A stretch of DNA of 37,958 nt from a virus, in the IMG/VR virus record IMGVR_UViG_3300000364_000204, positions 1 through 37,958 of that record; one strand, written 5' to 3'. Within the stretch, counting starts at the first letter, position 1, and every line of letters starts with the position of its first letter. The notes beneath the pieces were generated by a model. That model was not told where the DNA came from and did not search any database. It saw nothing but the letters and a program-made list of their open reading frames with translations. Position numbers and translations under genes: made by a program. Shown here one piece after another: positions 5,766 to 10,868 of this stretch.

Positions 5766-6223
5766 TGATCGGTGCACGGACGGACAATCCGAGGCGCGAA
5801 GGTCATTCCGATGCCCTTGAGGCGGCAGAGCGGATTTGCAGGGAGCAGATAGAGGAATGGGAGGGCGAAGACCCCAGGGCCGCCGCTAAGGCATGTGCAG
5901 ACGAGATCGCCAGATTCGCAGGTCAGTTCAGGTCGACACCTCCGCAATGCGCAGAGATAGCGGTCCGCGACGGCGAACCAACGGATGCGGAGATGCATGC
6001 GCACGAGGCTAGTTTTCAAAAAAAGCCAGACACGGTGGTTGGGCTTATGTACGCAGAACGCCTACGTGAGTATTCGGTGCTGATGCGCTCACAACTGATG
6101 CCAACCAAGGTGACTAGAGACCTTATCGCCAGTGCCCTAGACCTACTCGCTGACACCGTCGAGTACAACAGGCGTGGATTGGTGTTTAGGACGGACAAGG
6201 CCGAGTTCATCCCGGAGGAGTGA
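5765..6223 (+). CDS. Hypothetical mostly helical protein
   Basis: 152 residues from ATG 5765, which overlaps the previous stop; an in-frame ATG at 5753 would add four residues. The protein is charged and helical: an amphipathic N-terminal helix ALEAAERICREQIEEWEGED, a middle rich in Ala/Glu, and a C-terminal helix DLIASALDLLADTVEYNRRG. The pattern LIASALDLLADTVEYNRRGLVF resembles C-termini of other small phage proteins of unknown function. It ends the rightward early block; a large intergenic region follows. Confidence 0.65.
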   Translation: MIGARTDNPRREGHSDALEAAERICREQIEEWEGEDPRAAAKACADEIARFAGQFRSTPPQCAEIAVRDGEPTDAEMHAHEASFQKKPDTVVGLMYAERLREYSVLMRSQLMPTKVTRDLIASALDLLADTVEYNRRGLVFRTDKAEFIPEE

Positions 6224-6357
6224 CCTACCAGATGTAGTGGTGTATAGCTTCCGCCACACCTACATGTAGTATCACCGCCCGGTGTGAACTTTTGGATACA
6301 CTGTGTCCGTTTGTTCACACTGGGTCAAAACTGACCACGACATTTGAGTCATACCCA

Positions 6358-6375
6358 TATGACATGGATGTCATA
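6358..6375. promoter_or_regulatory. Perfect 18-bp palindrome, putative operator
   Basis: TATGACAT-GG-ATGTCATA, with eight-base arms and a two-base spacer. The heptamer GTCATAC (6348-6354) also precedes it, matching GTCATAC at 6370-6376, so a second half-site may be present. Confidence 0.55.
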
Positions 6376-6384
6376 CTCTGCAAT

Positions 6385-6400
6385 CTTTGCGAGAGCAAAG
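6385..6400. other. Hairpin with GNRA-type tetraloop
   Basis: CTTTGC (6385-6390), loop GAGA, GCAAAG (6395-6400): a perfect six-base stem closing a GNRA tetraloop. Such loops are stable in RNA, suggesting that it acts in a transcript. Confidence 0.45.
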
Positions 6401-6514
6401 CAGCTACACCACATGTAGTTCTCTCCAAGTCTCTCCCCTACCCAGCTCTGTCATGAAGACATAAGCGTTTACTTAGGCAGGGTACGACGTGTAGGCGTGT
6501 GGTGAGGTGTGGTG

Positions 6515-6532
6515 TGGGGGTGAAAGCCCCCA
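6515..6532. other. GC-rich hairpin near the end of the leftward gene
   Basis: TGGGGG (6515-6520), loop TGAAAG, CCCCCA (6527-6532). A second dyad TGGGG 6538-6542 with CCCCA 6570-6574 follows. These lie downstream of the leftward gene (stop at 6581) and could end its transcript, although no T run is present on that strand. Confidence 0.4.
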
Positions 6533-6580
6533 TTGAGTGGGGTTAGACCGGGCCGTAGGCCCCATTATGCCGGAATATAT

Positions 6581-6826
6581 CTAGGGTCTTTTGGACCTGT
6601 AGAGCTTTGTAACCTGGGTCCTGCTCATTTTTGGCAACAATTCAGCCAACATAGAACACTCGTCGTTGGTACAACTGCACTCCTTAACGTAGTTTGCACA
6701 CCAAATTACTGAATCTTTTCCAGTATTACCGTCGTCCAGCACGATATGCCAGCAACAACCTACTGCATGCTTTTTATAAAGCTCCTTAACTATAGGCAAT
6801 ACTTCAGGAACGGTTGGTTTTGTCAT
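6581..6826 (-). CDS. Conserved hypothetical protein (HIVLDDGN type)
   Basis: 81 residues on the minus strand, ATG at 6824-6826 with AGG seven bases upstream. It contains AVGCCWHIVLDDGNTGKDS, then WCANYVKECSCTNDECSMLA and the C-terminal KMSRTQVTKLYRS. The combination GCxxHIVLDDGN ... C..LA..L..MS.TQ is one I associate with a small conserved family found in phages and other mobile DNA, function unknown. Four cysteines could bind a metal. It is transcribed away from the late block, and its promoter should lie in 6827-7067. Codon use is visibly more AT-rich than in its neighbours. Confidence 0.72.
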   Translation of the reverse strand: MTKPTVPEVLPIVKELYKKHAVGCCWHIVLDDGNTGKDSVIWCANYVKECSCTNDECSMLAELLPKMSRTQVTKLYRSKRP

Positions 6827-6859
6827 AAGTGCCTGTATTTGTTGTGTTAGCGCTAGCGA

Positions 6860-6876
6860 TACTCTACTTTAGAGTA
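6860..6876. promoter_or_regulatory. Perfect inverted repeat, putative operator
   Basis: TACTCTA (6860-6866), CTT, TAGAGTA (6870-6876). It sits 34 bases upstream of the leftward gene's start and about 190 bases before the rightward gene at 7068, where a regulator could control either direction. Confidence 0.5.
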
Positions 6877-6890
6877 CACTTCGGGCCTAA

Positions 6891-6981
6891 CTACCCAGGT
6901 ACCGGAACACCGCATTTGTCCTTAGGGGCCTTAGTGGGCCCCGGACGATACCGTCTACTTACCGTAGGTACCATATTTTGA
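6891..6981 (+). repeat. Structured intergenic element, copy A
   Basis: Copy A of an element found again at 33184-33277. Shared parts in order: CTACC-N2-GGTACCG (GGTACCG 6898-6904), a GC-rich hairpin (GGGGCC 6925-6930 with GGCCCC 6937-6942), GGACGA then TACCG (6943-6953), and the 15-mer GGTACCATATTTTGA (6967-6981). The hairpin arms differ in sequence between copies but stay paired. It lies upstream of the late block and may be a terminator-promoter or RNA processing element. Confidence 0.7.
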
Positions 6982-7067
6982 GAAAAAAGTATAGTCGTTT
7001 ACAAAGTGAGAACTAAAGTTCACTAAGTTGAGTGGATTAGAATTCGAAAGCGGAGTACTTTGACCCC

Positions 7068-7757
7068 ATGGATAAAGATGACGGCAAGGTTTGGAAGGGT
7101 GGCTTTTACCGCGATCGAGGTGAGGGGCGTGGGCCGAGGGTGGCTCACTGCAAAATTGACGAGCTTCCTAATATAGATGCAGATAAGGCTGCAGAAAGAT
7201 TAGAGAATCTGAAAAAGAACCAGGATCCACTGAAAACCAGGGTGACAAAGCTCGCGTCAATGTCTATCCCGAGTGACGTTTTGGATGCAGGAGACCCAAG
7301 TTATGCTCGCTGCGTCCGTCAGGCGGCTGTCCTTAGGAAGCAGCTGGCAAGGGAGTTCTACATAGACTTCGGGTTTGTATCTGCTGCCGTCAGTATGCTT
7401 CTAAGCTCATCCGCACTTGCAACTGCGGCATCTCGCTTTTTGTATGAAACATCATCCGGATGCGAGGAGAGCAAAAAGGATGCAAAGGTAAAGATGGCCT
7501 CGAGTCTTTCGGACAGCGCAAGGCAAAATCTTCTGTCTGCCTACGAGCTCTGTGCCAAACAATCGGTAGTGAGGAAGCGCAACGCCACCAATACAGAGGC
7601 GGCGCCATGGCTGGTAAATTACAGTGGGGATGAAAAGAGGCCGAGGGGCAGACCAAGAAAGAACCCGCAGACAGAGGTCCAAAAAAGCCCCTATGGGGAG
7701 CCGAAAGGCCCTATTCTTTCCCTAACCGCTCCAGAGGACAGTAATGCCGGAACCTAA
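7068..7757 (+). CDS. AT-hook protein, possible small terminase subunit
   Basis: 229 residues from ATG 7068 with CGGAG about 14 bases upstream (weak). The N-terminal third is charged; residues 78-165 form a helical core (KQLAREFYIDFGFVSAAVSM, ALATAASRFLYE, SDSARQNLLSAYELCAKQS). Residues 191-199 are RPRGRPRKN, a textbook AT-hook that binds the minor groove of AT-rich DNA. The helical core followed by SARQNLLSAYELCAK resembles small terminase subunits of some short-tailed phages, and the gene starts the late block upstream of the large terminase. That role is inference; a nucleoid-type or regulatory DNA-binding protein is equally open. Overlaps the next gene by 14 bases. Confidence 0.72.
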   Translation: MDKDDGKVWKGGFYRDRGEGRGPRVAHCKIDELPNIDADKAAERLENLKKNQDPLKTRVTKLASMSIPSDVLDAGDPSYARCVRQAAVLRKQLAREFYIDFGFVSAAVSMLLSSSALATAASRFLYETSSGCEESKKDAKVKMASSLSDSARQNLLSAYELCAKQSVVRKRNATNTEAAPWLVNYSGDEKRPRGRPRKNPQTEVQKSPYGEPKGPILSLTAPEDSNAGT

Positions 7758-8502
7758 GGACAAGTACAGCATCCTGACCAATCCTTCAGAGGACCAGAAG
7801 AAGTGGCTCAGGTTCTTGGTGCCAGGGTACGCTCCCACGGAGGCTGCTCTAGACTACGGCGACGCTAGGGAGGCAGCCAAGGCAGAGGCCATAAGGAAGC
7901 TCTCTGGAGGCCAGGAGCCGGTATACAAGCCAGCCAAGGAAGCTGACCTGGTGGAGCAGATTCCCGAGTCGGCCACGGTCAACGGTAAGGCCTATGTGAC
8001 CGAGTCTGACCACTATCCGAACCTGGTCAATGCGGTAGGTCCTGGAGGTGCATGGGAAACTCCAGAAAAGACATCGTACGATCCGCCAGAGACTCAGACA
8101 GGGTCAGTGAAGATTGGTCCAGTAAAGGTGCCTTTCAACAGTCCAACCAGGACGCCAATCATCCCTAGAGGCTCAGCGCTTAGGGCTCCTGTGGAGGCGG
8201 TCGCAGGTATCATGGACCACCCCGACACCAACGAGCCGCTGACACCAGAACAGATTAGGGTCGCCACTGCCGCTAAGCGAGCCCTGGACAAGTTCAAGGC
8301 GGGAGCTGAGACGGTTGCCAAGGCAGTTCCAAAGGCTGCTGTAGAGGCGTCTAAGAAGGCCCTTACGGTGGACATTACTGAACCCGCTCCAGCTGATGGT
8401 GGTGAGGCTGACGCGCTGCAAAGGCAGATAGACACTCTCAAGCACCAAGAGGCTCAAGCCCAGATTGATGACCTTCACCGAAGACTGTCCCAGCAGAACT
8501 AG
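7744..8502 (+). CDS. Hypothetical protein with C-terminal coiled coil
   Basis: 252 residues from ATG 7744 with AGAGGA about seven bases upstream. The N-terminus SILTNPSEDQKKWLRFLVPGYA is followed by a Pro/Thr-rich middle (about 60-150), an Ala/Lys-rich helix (about 180-215, AKRALDKFKAGAETVAKAVP) and a C-terminal coiled coil (DALQRQIDTLKHQEAQAQI then DDLHRRLSQ). The layout suggests a virion or assembly protein. I do not recognise the family. ATA codons occur but are not dominant. It follows the AT-hook gene with a 14-base overlap. Confidence 0.7.
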   Translation: MPEPKDKYSILTNPSEDQKKWLRFLVPGYAPTEAALDYGDAREAAKAEAIRKLSGGQEPVYKPAKEADLVEQIPESATVNGKAYVTESDHYPNLVNAVGPGGAWETPEKTSYDPPETQTGSVKIGPVKVPFNSPTRTPIIPRGSALRAPVEAVAGIMDHPDTNEPLTPEQIRVATAAKRALDKFKAGAETVAKAVPKAAVEASKKALTVDITEPAPADGGEADALQRQIDTLKHQEAQAQIDDLHRRLSQQN

Positions 8503-8529
8503 TTGACTTAGATAGCCGCGGAGGCCAGG

Positions 8530-8844
8530 ATGGACTGCACGTCTATTTTCGTGTGTTCCGAGTGCGGGCAACCGGGGGCTTCATGTCCTAACTGGGACCA
8601 CACTGGATTCTGTCACCCACTATGTGGGGCAAAGAGGTCATTTCTTGAAGGCAAAGGCACCGACGGCATTACCGAAGAACTGCGTGGCACCTCAGGCCCA
8701 AAGGGAAGAGCAACCGGGACTCACCATGGCAGAAGCCATAAGTATCCTGGCCTTTTTGCAGGCTCGAGGCCGCTTGTGTGGTCAATGCGGGCACCGGTTG
8801 GTTACAGGACGCACTCAATACCATCAGCACTGCGACGACTGTAA
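8530..8844 (+). CDS. Small zinc-binding protein, reading frame uncertain at the 3' end
   Basis: Begins at ATG 8530 with GGAGG five bases upstream, one of the best ribosome sites in this part. The first ~40 residues look real: FVCSECGQPGASCPNWDHTG then CHPLCG carry two or three CxxC-type pairs for zinc. After about residue 45 the sequence turns Gly/His/Ser/Arg-rich, the look of a shadow frame, while another frame (gene at 8645) becomes protein-like. Either two genes overlap by 200 bases or a +1 frameshift joins them. As drawn the protein has 104 residues. Confidence 0.5.
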   Translation: MDCTSIFVCSECGQPGASCPNWDHTGFCHPLCGAKRSFLEGKGTDGITEELRGTSGPKGRATGTHHGRSHKYPGLFAGSRPLVWSMRAPVGYRTHSIPSALRRL

Positions 8845-8965
8845 GCTGGTGGACATCAACTACAGCCCAGTGAAGGAGGGATCTGAAATTGAAGGCCTTT
8901 TGTGCAGACGTCTCCAGTGTTGGGTCAACCACGTCCTTGCGTCTGAAGGCAAAGGGAACGGATAG
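8645..8965 (+). CDS. Zinc-ribbon protein
   Basis: 106 residues from TTG 8645 with AGAGG eight bases upstream; ATG 8726 is an alternative giving 79 residues. The sequence AEAISILAFLQARGRLCGQC then CGHRLVTG and HCDDCKLVD shows a CxxC-x15-CxxC zinc ribbon, followed by IEGLLCRRLQCWVNHVL. The GLLC segment recalls the end of endonuclease VII/HNH domains, but the His-Asn pair of that active site is absent, so I do not call it a nuclease. Overlaps both neighbours in other frames. Confidence 0.55.
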   Translation: MKAKAPTALPKNCVAPQAQREEQPGLTMAEAISILAFLQARGRLCGQCGHRLVTGRTQYHQHCDDCKLVDINYSPVKEGSEIEGLLCRRLQCWVNHVLASEGKGNG

Positions 8966-9419
8966 GGTCCTACAGGAGCTGCCGATAATCGATGCAAAAG
9001 AAGAGCACCGAAACTACATCATCTCCACCTGGGTCCGAAGCTTCGAGACCATTGCCAGACGGATGGTCGTTTCGTCTGGGGCCTCATTGGTTCATCTTGA
9101 TGCTGCTGGAGCTAAGGCGGGAGAGTCCAGACTCAGTGAGTTTCACTGGGACAAGTCGAAAGTAATTGTAAGCCCAGATGATGACTACACAATTCACGGC
9201 TGGTTTTCCTTTGGAGTCCTTCCTGGAGGCTCACTTTTGGACACTGGTAGTTCTGGCATCAATGGCCTTCTTAGGCACTGTTACGTTTGTCCTAGCTTCC
9301 GTGGCAATGGAATTTGCCGTGTGGTTGTCGAACACTACCTTGGACGAGCATATCGAGTCTCAAAGCCATGGCCCAAGACACCCACCGGACATTATGTAAC
9401 ATGGGATCCGTACCAATGA
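8889..9419 (+). CDS. GNAT-like acetyltransferase-fold protein
   Basis: 176 residues from TTG 8889 with GGAGG nine bases upstream. After ELPIIDAKEEHRNYIISTWV the protein follows the layout of phage GNAT-like proteins found near packaging genes: an N-terminal helix with the ISTWVRSF motif, a central part ending in SPDDDYTIHGWFSFGV, and near residues 129-150 the cofactor-loop pattern HCYVCPSFRGNGICRVVVEH (usual form VYV...FRg.GiA..L). The loop R-G-N-G-I fits Q/RxxGxG/A. Target and activity are unknown; in phage relatives the protein may be virion-associated. Overlaps the previous gene by 77 bases and couples to the next by ATGA. Confidence 0.7.
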   Translation: MKAFCADVSSVGSTTSLRLKAKGTDRVLQELPIIDAKEEHRNYIISTWVRSFETIARRMVVSSGASLVHLDAAGAKAGESRLSEFHWDKSKVIVSPDDDYTIHGWFSFGVLPGGSLLDTGSSGINGLLRHCYVCPSFRGNGICRVVVEHYLGRAYRVSKPWPKTPTGHYVTWDPYQ

Positions 9420-9742
9420 AGCCATGGGAAGAGTCTTGGACAGCTGTAAGTGCCAAGCAATCCGGAAACTGCAATGAGTTACACTATGGAGAAGGCCAGC
9501 ACGGATGTATCCCATGGGGTTACGATGATGATGATTTTGCAAGCGCCAAACTTGCCGCCGCCGCTCCAGAAATGGCGAGAATTATTATCGAAATGGCCTG
9601 CAGTAGGAATTGCGACTACTGCTACCAGAAGATAGACAGGTACGAATCTCCACCGGGCAGCGGGGAACTTATGCCGTATTGGCACTGCCACTCAGACCTG
9701 TGTCCGATTAGGGTTGTTATGGCAAAGGCTGGCATTGATTAA
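9416..9742 (+). CDS. Small cysteine-rich phage protein
   Basis: 108 residues from ATG 9416, overlapping the previous stop. The central SAKLAAAAPEMARIIIEMA matches the A.LiAAAPEMa..L motif seen in many small phage proteins of unknown function. It is followed by CSRNCDYCYQKIDRY and YWHCHSDLCPIRVV, a set of Cys and His likely to bind zinc. No catalytic motif. The TAATG overlap at its end couples it to the next gene. Confidence 0.7.
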   Translation: MKPWEESWTAVSAKQSGNCNELHYGEGQHGCIPWGYDDDDFASAKLAAAAPEMARIIIEMACSRNCDYCYQKIDRYESPPGSGELMPYWHCHSDLCPIRVVMAKAGID

Positions 9743-10098
9743 TGAACCTACGAAACCCAGATAAACAGAAGCTTGTCGCTGCAATCCGTAAGTCCGCAGC
9801 CAATGAGCGAGCGGCAGAGCGTGGTGAAGGGCTATTCCTCCCTGAGGGAACCAGGACCTACCGTTCATGGCCCCTGTGCGGCACATGCGGCCGTGAGGTA
9901 GAGGCTACTGAGCTCAAGAACTGGAATGCTAATGGCGTGGAGATATGGGCCAAGTGCCACGGTGCCGAGGACTGGCAGTTTATTGAGTGGCCAGCGCGCA
10001 TCGACGGAGATCCACTCAAGGACCAGCGAGCCAACGACTGCATACGCACGGCCATGATGACCGCTTGCCTGTTCGACCCAACCAAAATTCTGAAGTAG
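9742..10098 (+). CDS. Hypothetical protein with a CxxC knuckle
   Basis: 118 residues from ATG 9742 (TAATG). The N-terminus is charged and helical (DKQKLVAAIRKSAANERAAE). A single CGTCGREVEATELKNW knuckle is followed by WAKCHGAED, so a Cys3-His zinc site is possible. The C-terminal helix is DQRANDCIRTAMMTACLFDP. No family recognised. Confidence 0.65.
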   Translation: MNLRNPDKQKLVAAIRKSAANERAAERGEGLFLPEGTRTYRSWPLCGTCGREVEATELKNWNANGVEIWAKCHGAEDWQFIEWPARIDGDPLKDQRANDCIRTAMMTACLFDPTKILK

Positions 10099-10108
10099 AA
10101 TTACAGCC

Positions 10109-10627
10109 ATGGCGGACACCGAGCAGCATCTTTGGCCTACCGAATCGAACCTTCCACTGGACACTAGGGGCTATGCGATTGATCCTTCATCTCCTGTACA
10201 GGCTTCTGTTGACCATCCTTCACTCATTGGAGAAGTCCAGGCTCCTGGATCCAAGGCTAACTCGCCTTCGTCGGCATCAGCTGCGGGCATCGGTGGCACG
10301 GAAGTACGCCCTCAAGCTGCACAAGGGGCCTCTCAGGCGTCTTCGCGTCAACTAACGCCAGACGAGCTTATGGCATGGGCTAACGCTCAGGAACAACACT
10401 TCCTGAACCAGCGTCAGGACATGTCCACCGCGGTCGACCCGGCATTGCTCAGGACTGGTGGGGCCCAATACGTTCAGCAGCCAAAGCCGATTGGTTCTGA
10501 GGTGCCAGAGTGGCTCCACAGCTACATGCATCAACCGTCTGCGGTGGACGAGCTCCACGCTAAGCACTCGGCAGAGCGGTCCAACATGCTGGCCATGCGG
10601 GACGCCACCAACCGCAACGGACATTAG
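10109..10627 (+). CDS. Hypothetical Ser/Ala/Gln-rich protein
   Basis: 172 residues from ATG 10109; no clear SD. Low-complexity N-terminal half (Ser, Pro, Gln, Ala), then TPDELMAWANAQEQHFLNQR and a C-terminal HAKHSAERSNMLAMRDA helix. The peptide GIGGTEV is encoded here by a 20-base stretch (10286-10305) that is identical to 34594-34613 in an unrelated small gene. Composition suggests a disordered virion or assembly factor. It is the last gene before the tRNA pair and the terminase. Confidence 0.6.
   Translation: MADTEQHLWPTESNLPLDTRGYAIDPSSPVQASVDHPSLIGEVQAPGSKANSPSSASAAGIGGTEVRPQAAQGASQASSRQLTPDELMAWANAQEQHFLNQRQDMSTAVDPALLRTGGAQYVQQPKPIGSEVPEWLHSYMHQPSAVDELHAKHSAERSNMLAMRDATNRNGH
10286..10305. 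repeat. 20-bp exact repeat, copy 1 (copy 2 at 34594-34613)
   Basis: The 20 bases starting GGCATCGGTGG and ending CGGAAGT are identical at 34594-34613. Both copies are read in the same codon phase and encode GIGGTEV, in proteins otherwise unlike each other. Confidence 0.85.
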
Positions 10628-10675
10628 ACTATTGTTTGCGCGTAACCAATGCGGCAGGTCGGGGTTACTTAAATG

Positions 10676-10693
10676 ACCGGAACACCGTCTACT
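10676..10693. repeat. Fragment similar to structured element copy A
   Basis: ACCGGAACACCG (10676-10687) equals 6901-6912, and ACCGTCTACT (10684-10693) equals 6950-6959. In copy A these two pieces flank the hairpin; here they are joined at the shared ACCG, as expected if the hairpin had been deleted. The rest of 10628-10720 has no gene. GCAGGTCG 10654-10661 can pair with CGGCCTGC 10721-10728, the first strand of the tRNA. Confidence 0.4.
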
Positions 10694-10720
10694 CGGAAAC
10701 GGCGGCGCGATCAGTAGATA

Positions 10721-10791
10721 CGGCCTGCATCCGGTAGAGCTAGAATCCTTATAAGGTTCAAAAGGTGGTTCAACTCCACCCAGGCCGACCA
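10721..10791 (+). tRNA. tRNA-Ile(UAU)-like gene with truncated D-arm
   Basis: Acceptor strands CGGCCTG (10721-10727) and CAGGCCG (10781-10787) pair perfectly, with discriminator A and encoded CCA. The T-arm GGTGG-TTCAACT-CCACC is perfect. The anticodon stem GAATC/GGTTC (one G-U) closes the seven-base loop CTTATAA, giving U33 and anticodon UAU for AUA codons. Only 15 bases separate acceptor and anticodon stems (about 19 expected): GGTAGAGC is present but the 5' D-strand is missing. It may be a variant or a decayed tRNA. AUA codons are common in the tail genes. Confidence 0.68.
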
Positions 10792-10792
10792 T

Positions 10793-10865
10793 CCCGGGGT
10801 AGCTTAGTGGTAAAGCATTCGGTAGCTAACCGTACCAATCGGAGGTTCGATTCCTCCTCCTGGGG
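10793..10865 (+). tRNA. tRNA-like gene, isotype uncertain (anticodon position GCU)
   Basis: Acceptor CCCGGGG (10793-10799) pairs with TCCTGGG (10858-10864) with two G-U. D-arm GCTT-AGTGGTA-AAGC and T-arm GGAGG-TTCGATT-CCTCC are perfect. The anticodon arm TTCGG-TAGCTAA-CCGTA has one mismatch, and the loop carries A instead of the near-universal U33; by position the anticodon is GCU (Ser), but the variable loop is short, unlike tRNA-Ser. CCA is not encoded (CAA follows). One base separates it from the previous tRNA and three from the terminase ATG. Confidence 0.65.
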
Positions 10866-10868
10866 CAA

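Larger units (their letters stand above)
6224..6580. promoter_or_regulatory. Structured intergenic region, possible control region or origin
   Basis: 357 bases without a gene. It holds repeated CTACATGT/ACATGTAG-type motifs (ATGTAGTGG 6232-6240, palindrome CTACATGTAG 6260-6269, CTACACC-ACATGTAG 6404-6418), an inverted pair GTGTGAAC 6282-6289 and GTTCACAC 6313-6320, a perfect 18-bp palindrome at 6358-6375, a GNRA-loop hairpin CTTTGC-GAGA-GCAAAG 6385-6400, and a stem TGGGGG-TGAAAG-CCCCCA 6515-6532. None is followed by a T run. The density of dyads at the boundary between the early genes and the late block suggests repressor sites or a replication origin. Confidence 0.55.

Noticed and set aside
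8645-8965. Endonuclease VII/HNH assignment for the zinc-ribbon protein
   Set aside because: The GLLC segment and CxxC pairs recall that family, but the His-Asp/Asn catalytic residues are not in place.
10654-10728. A third tRNA formed by GCAGGTC and GGCCTGC
   Set aside because: The end strands pair and the length (75) fits, but there is no T-loop consensus and no usable T-stem, and the right arm is the first strand of the better-supported tRNA.
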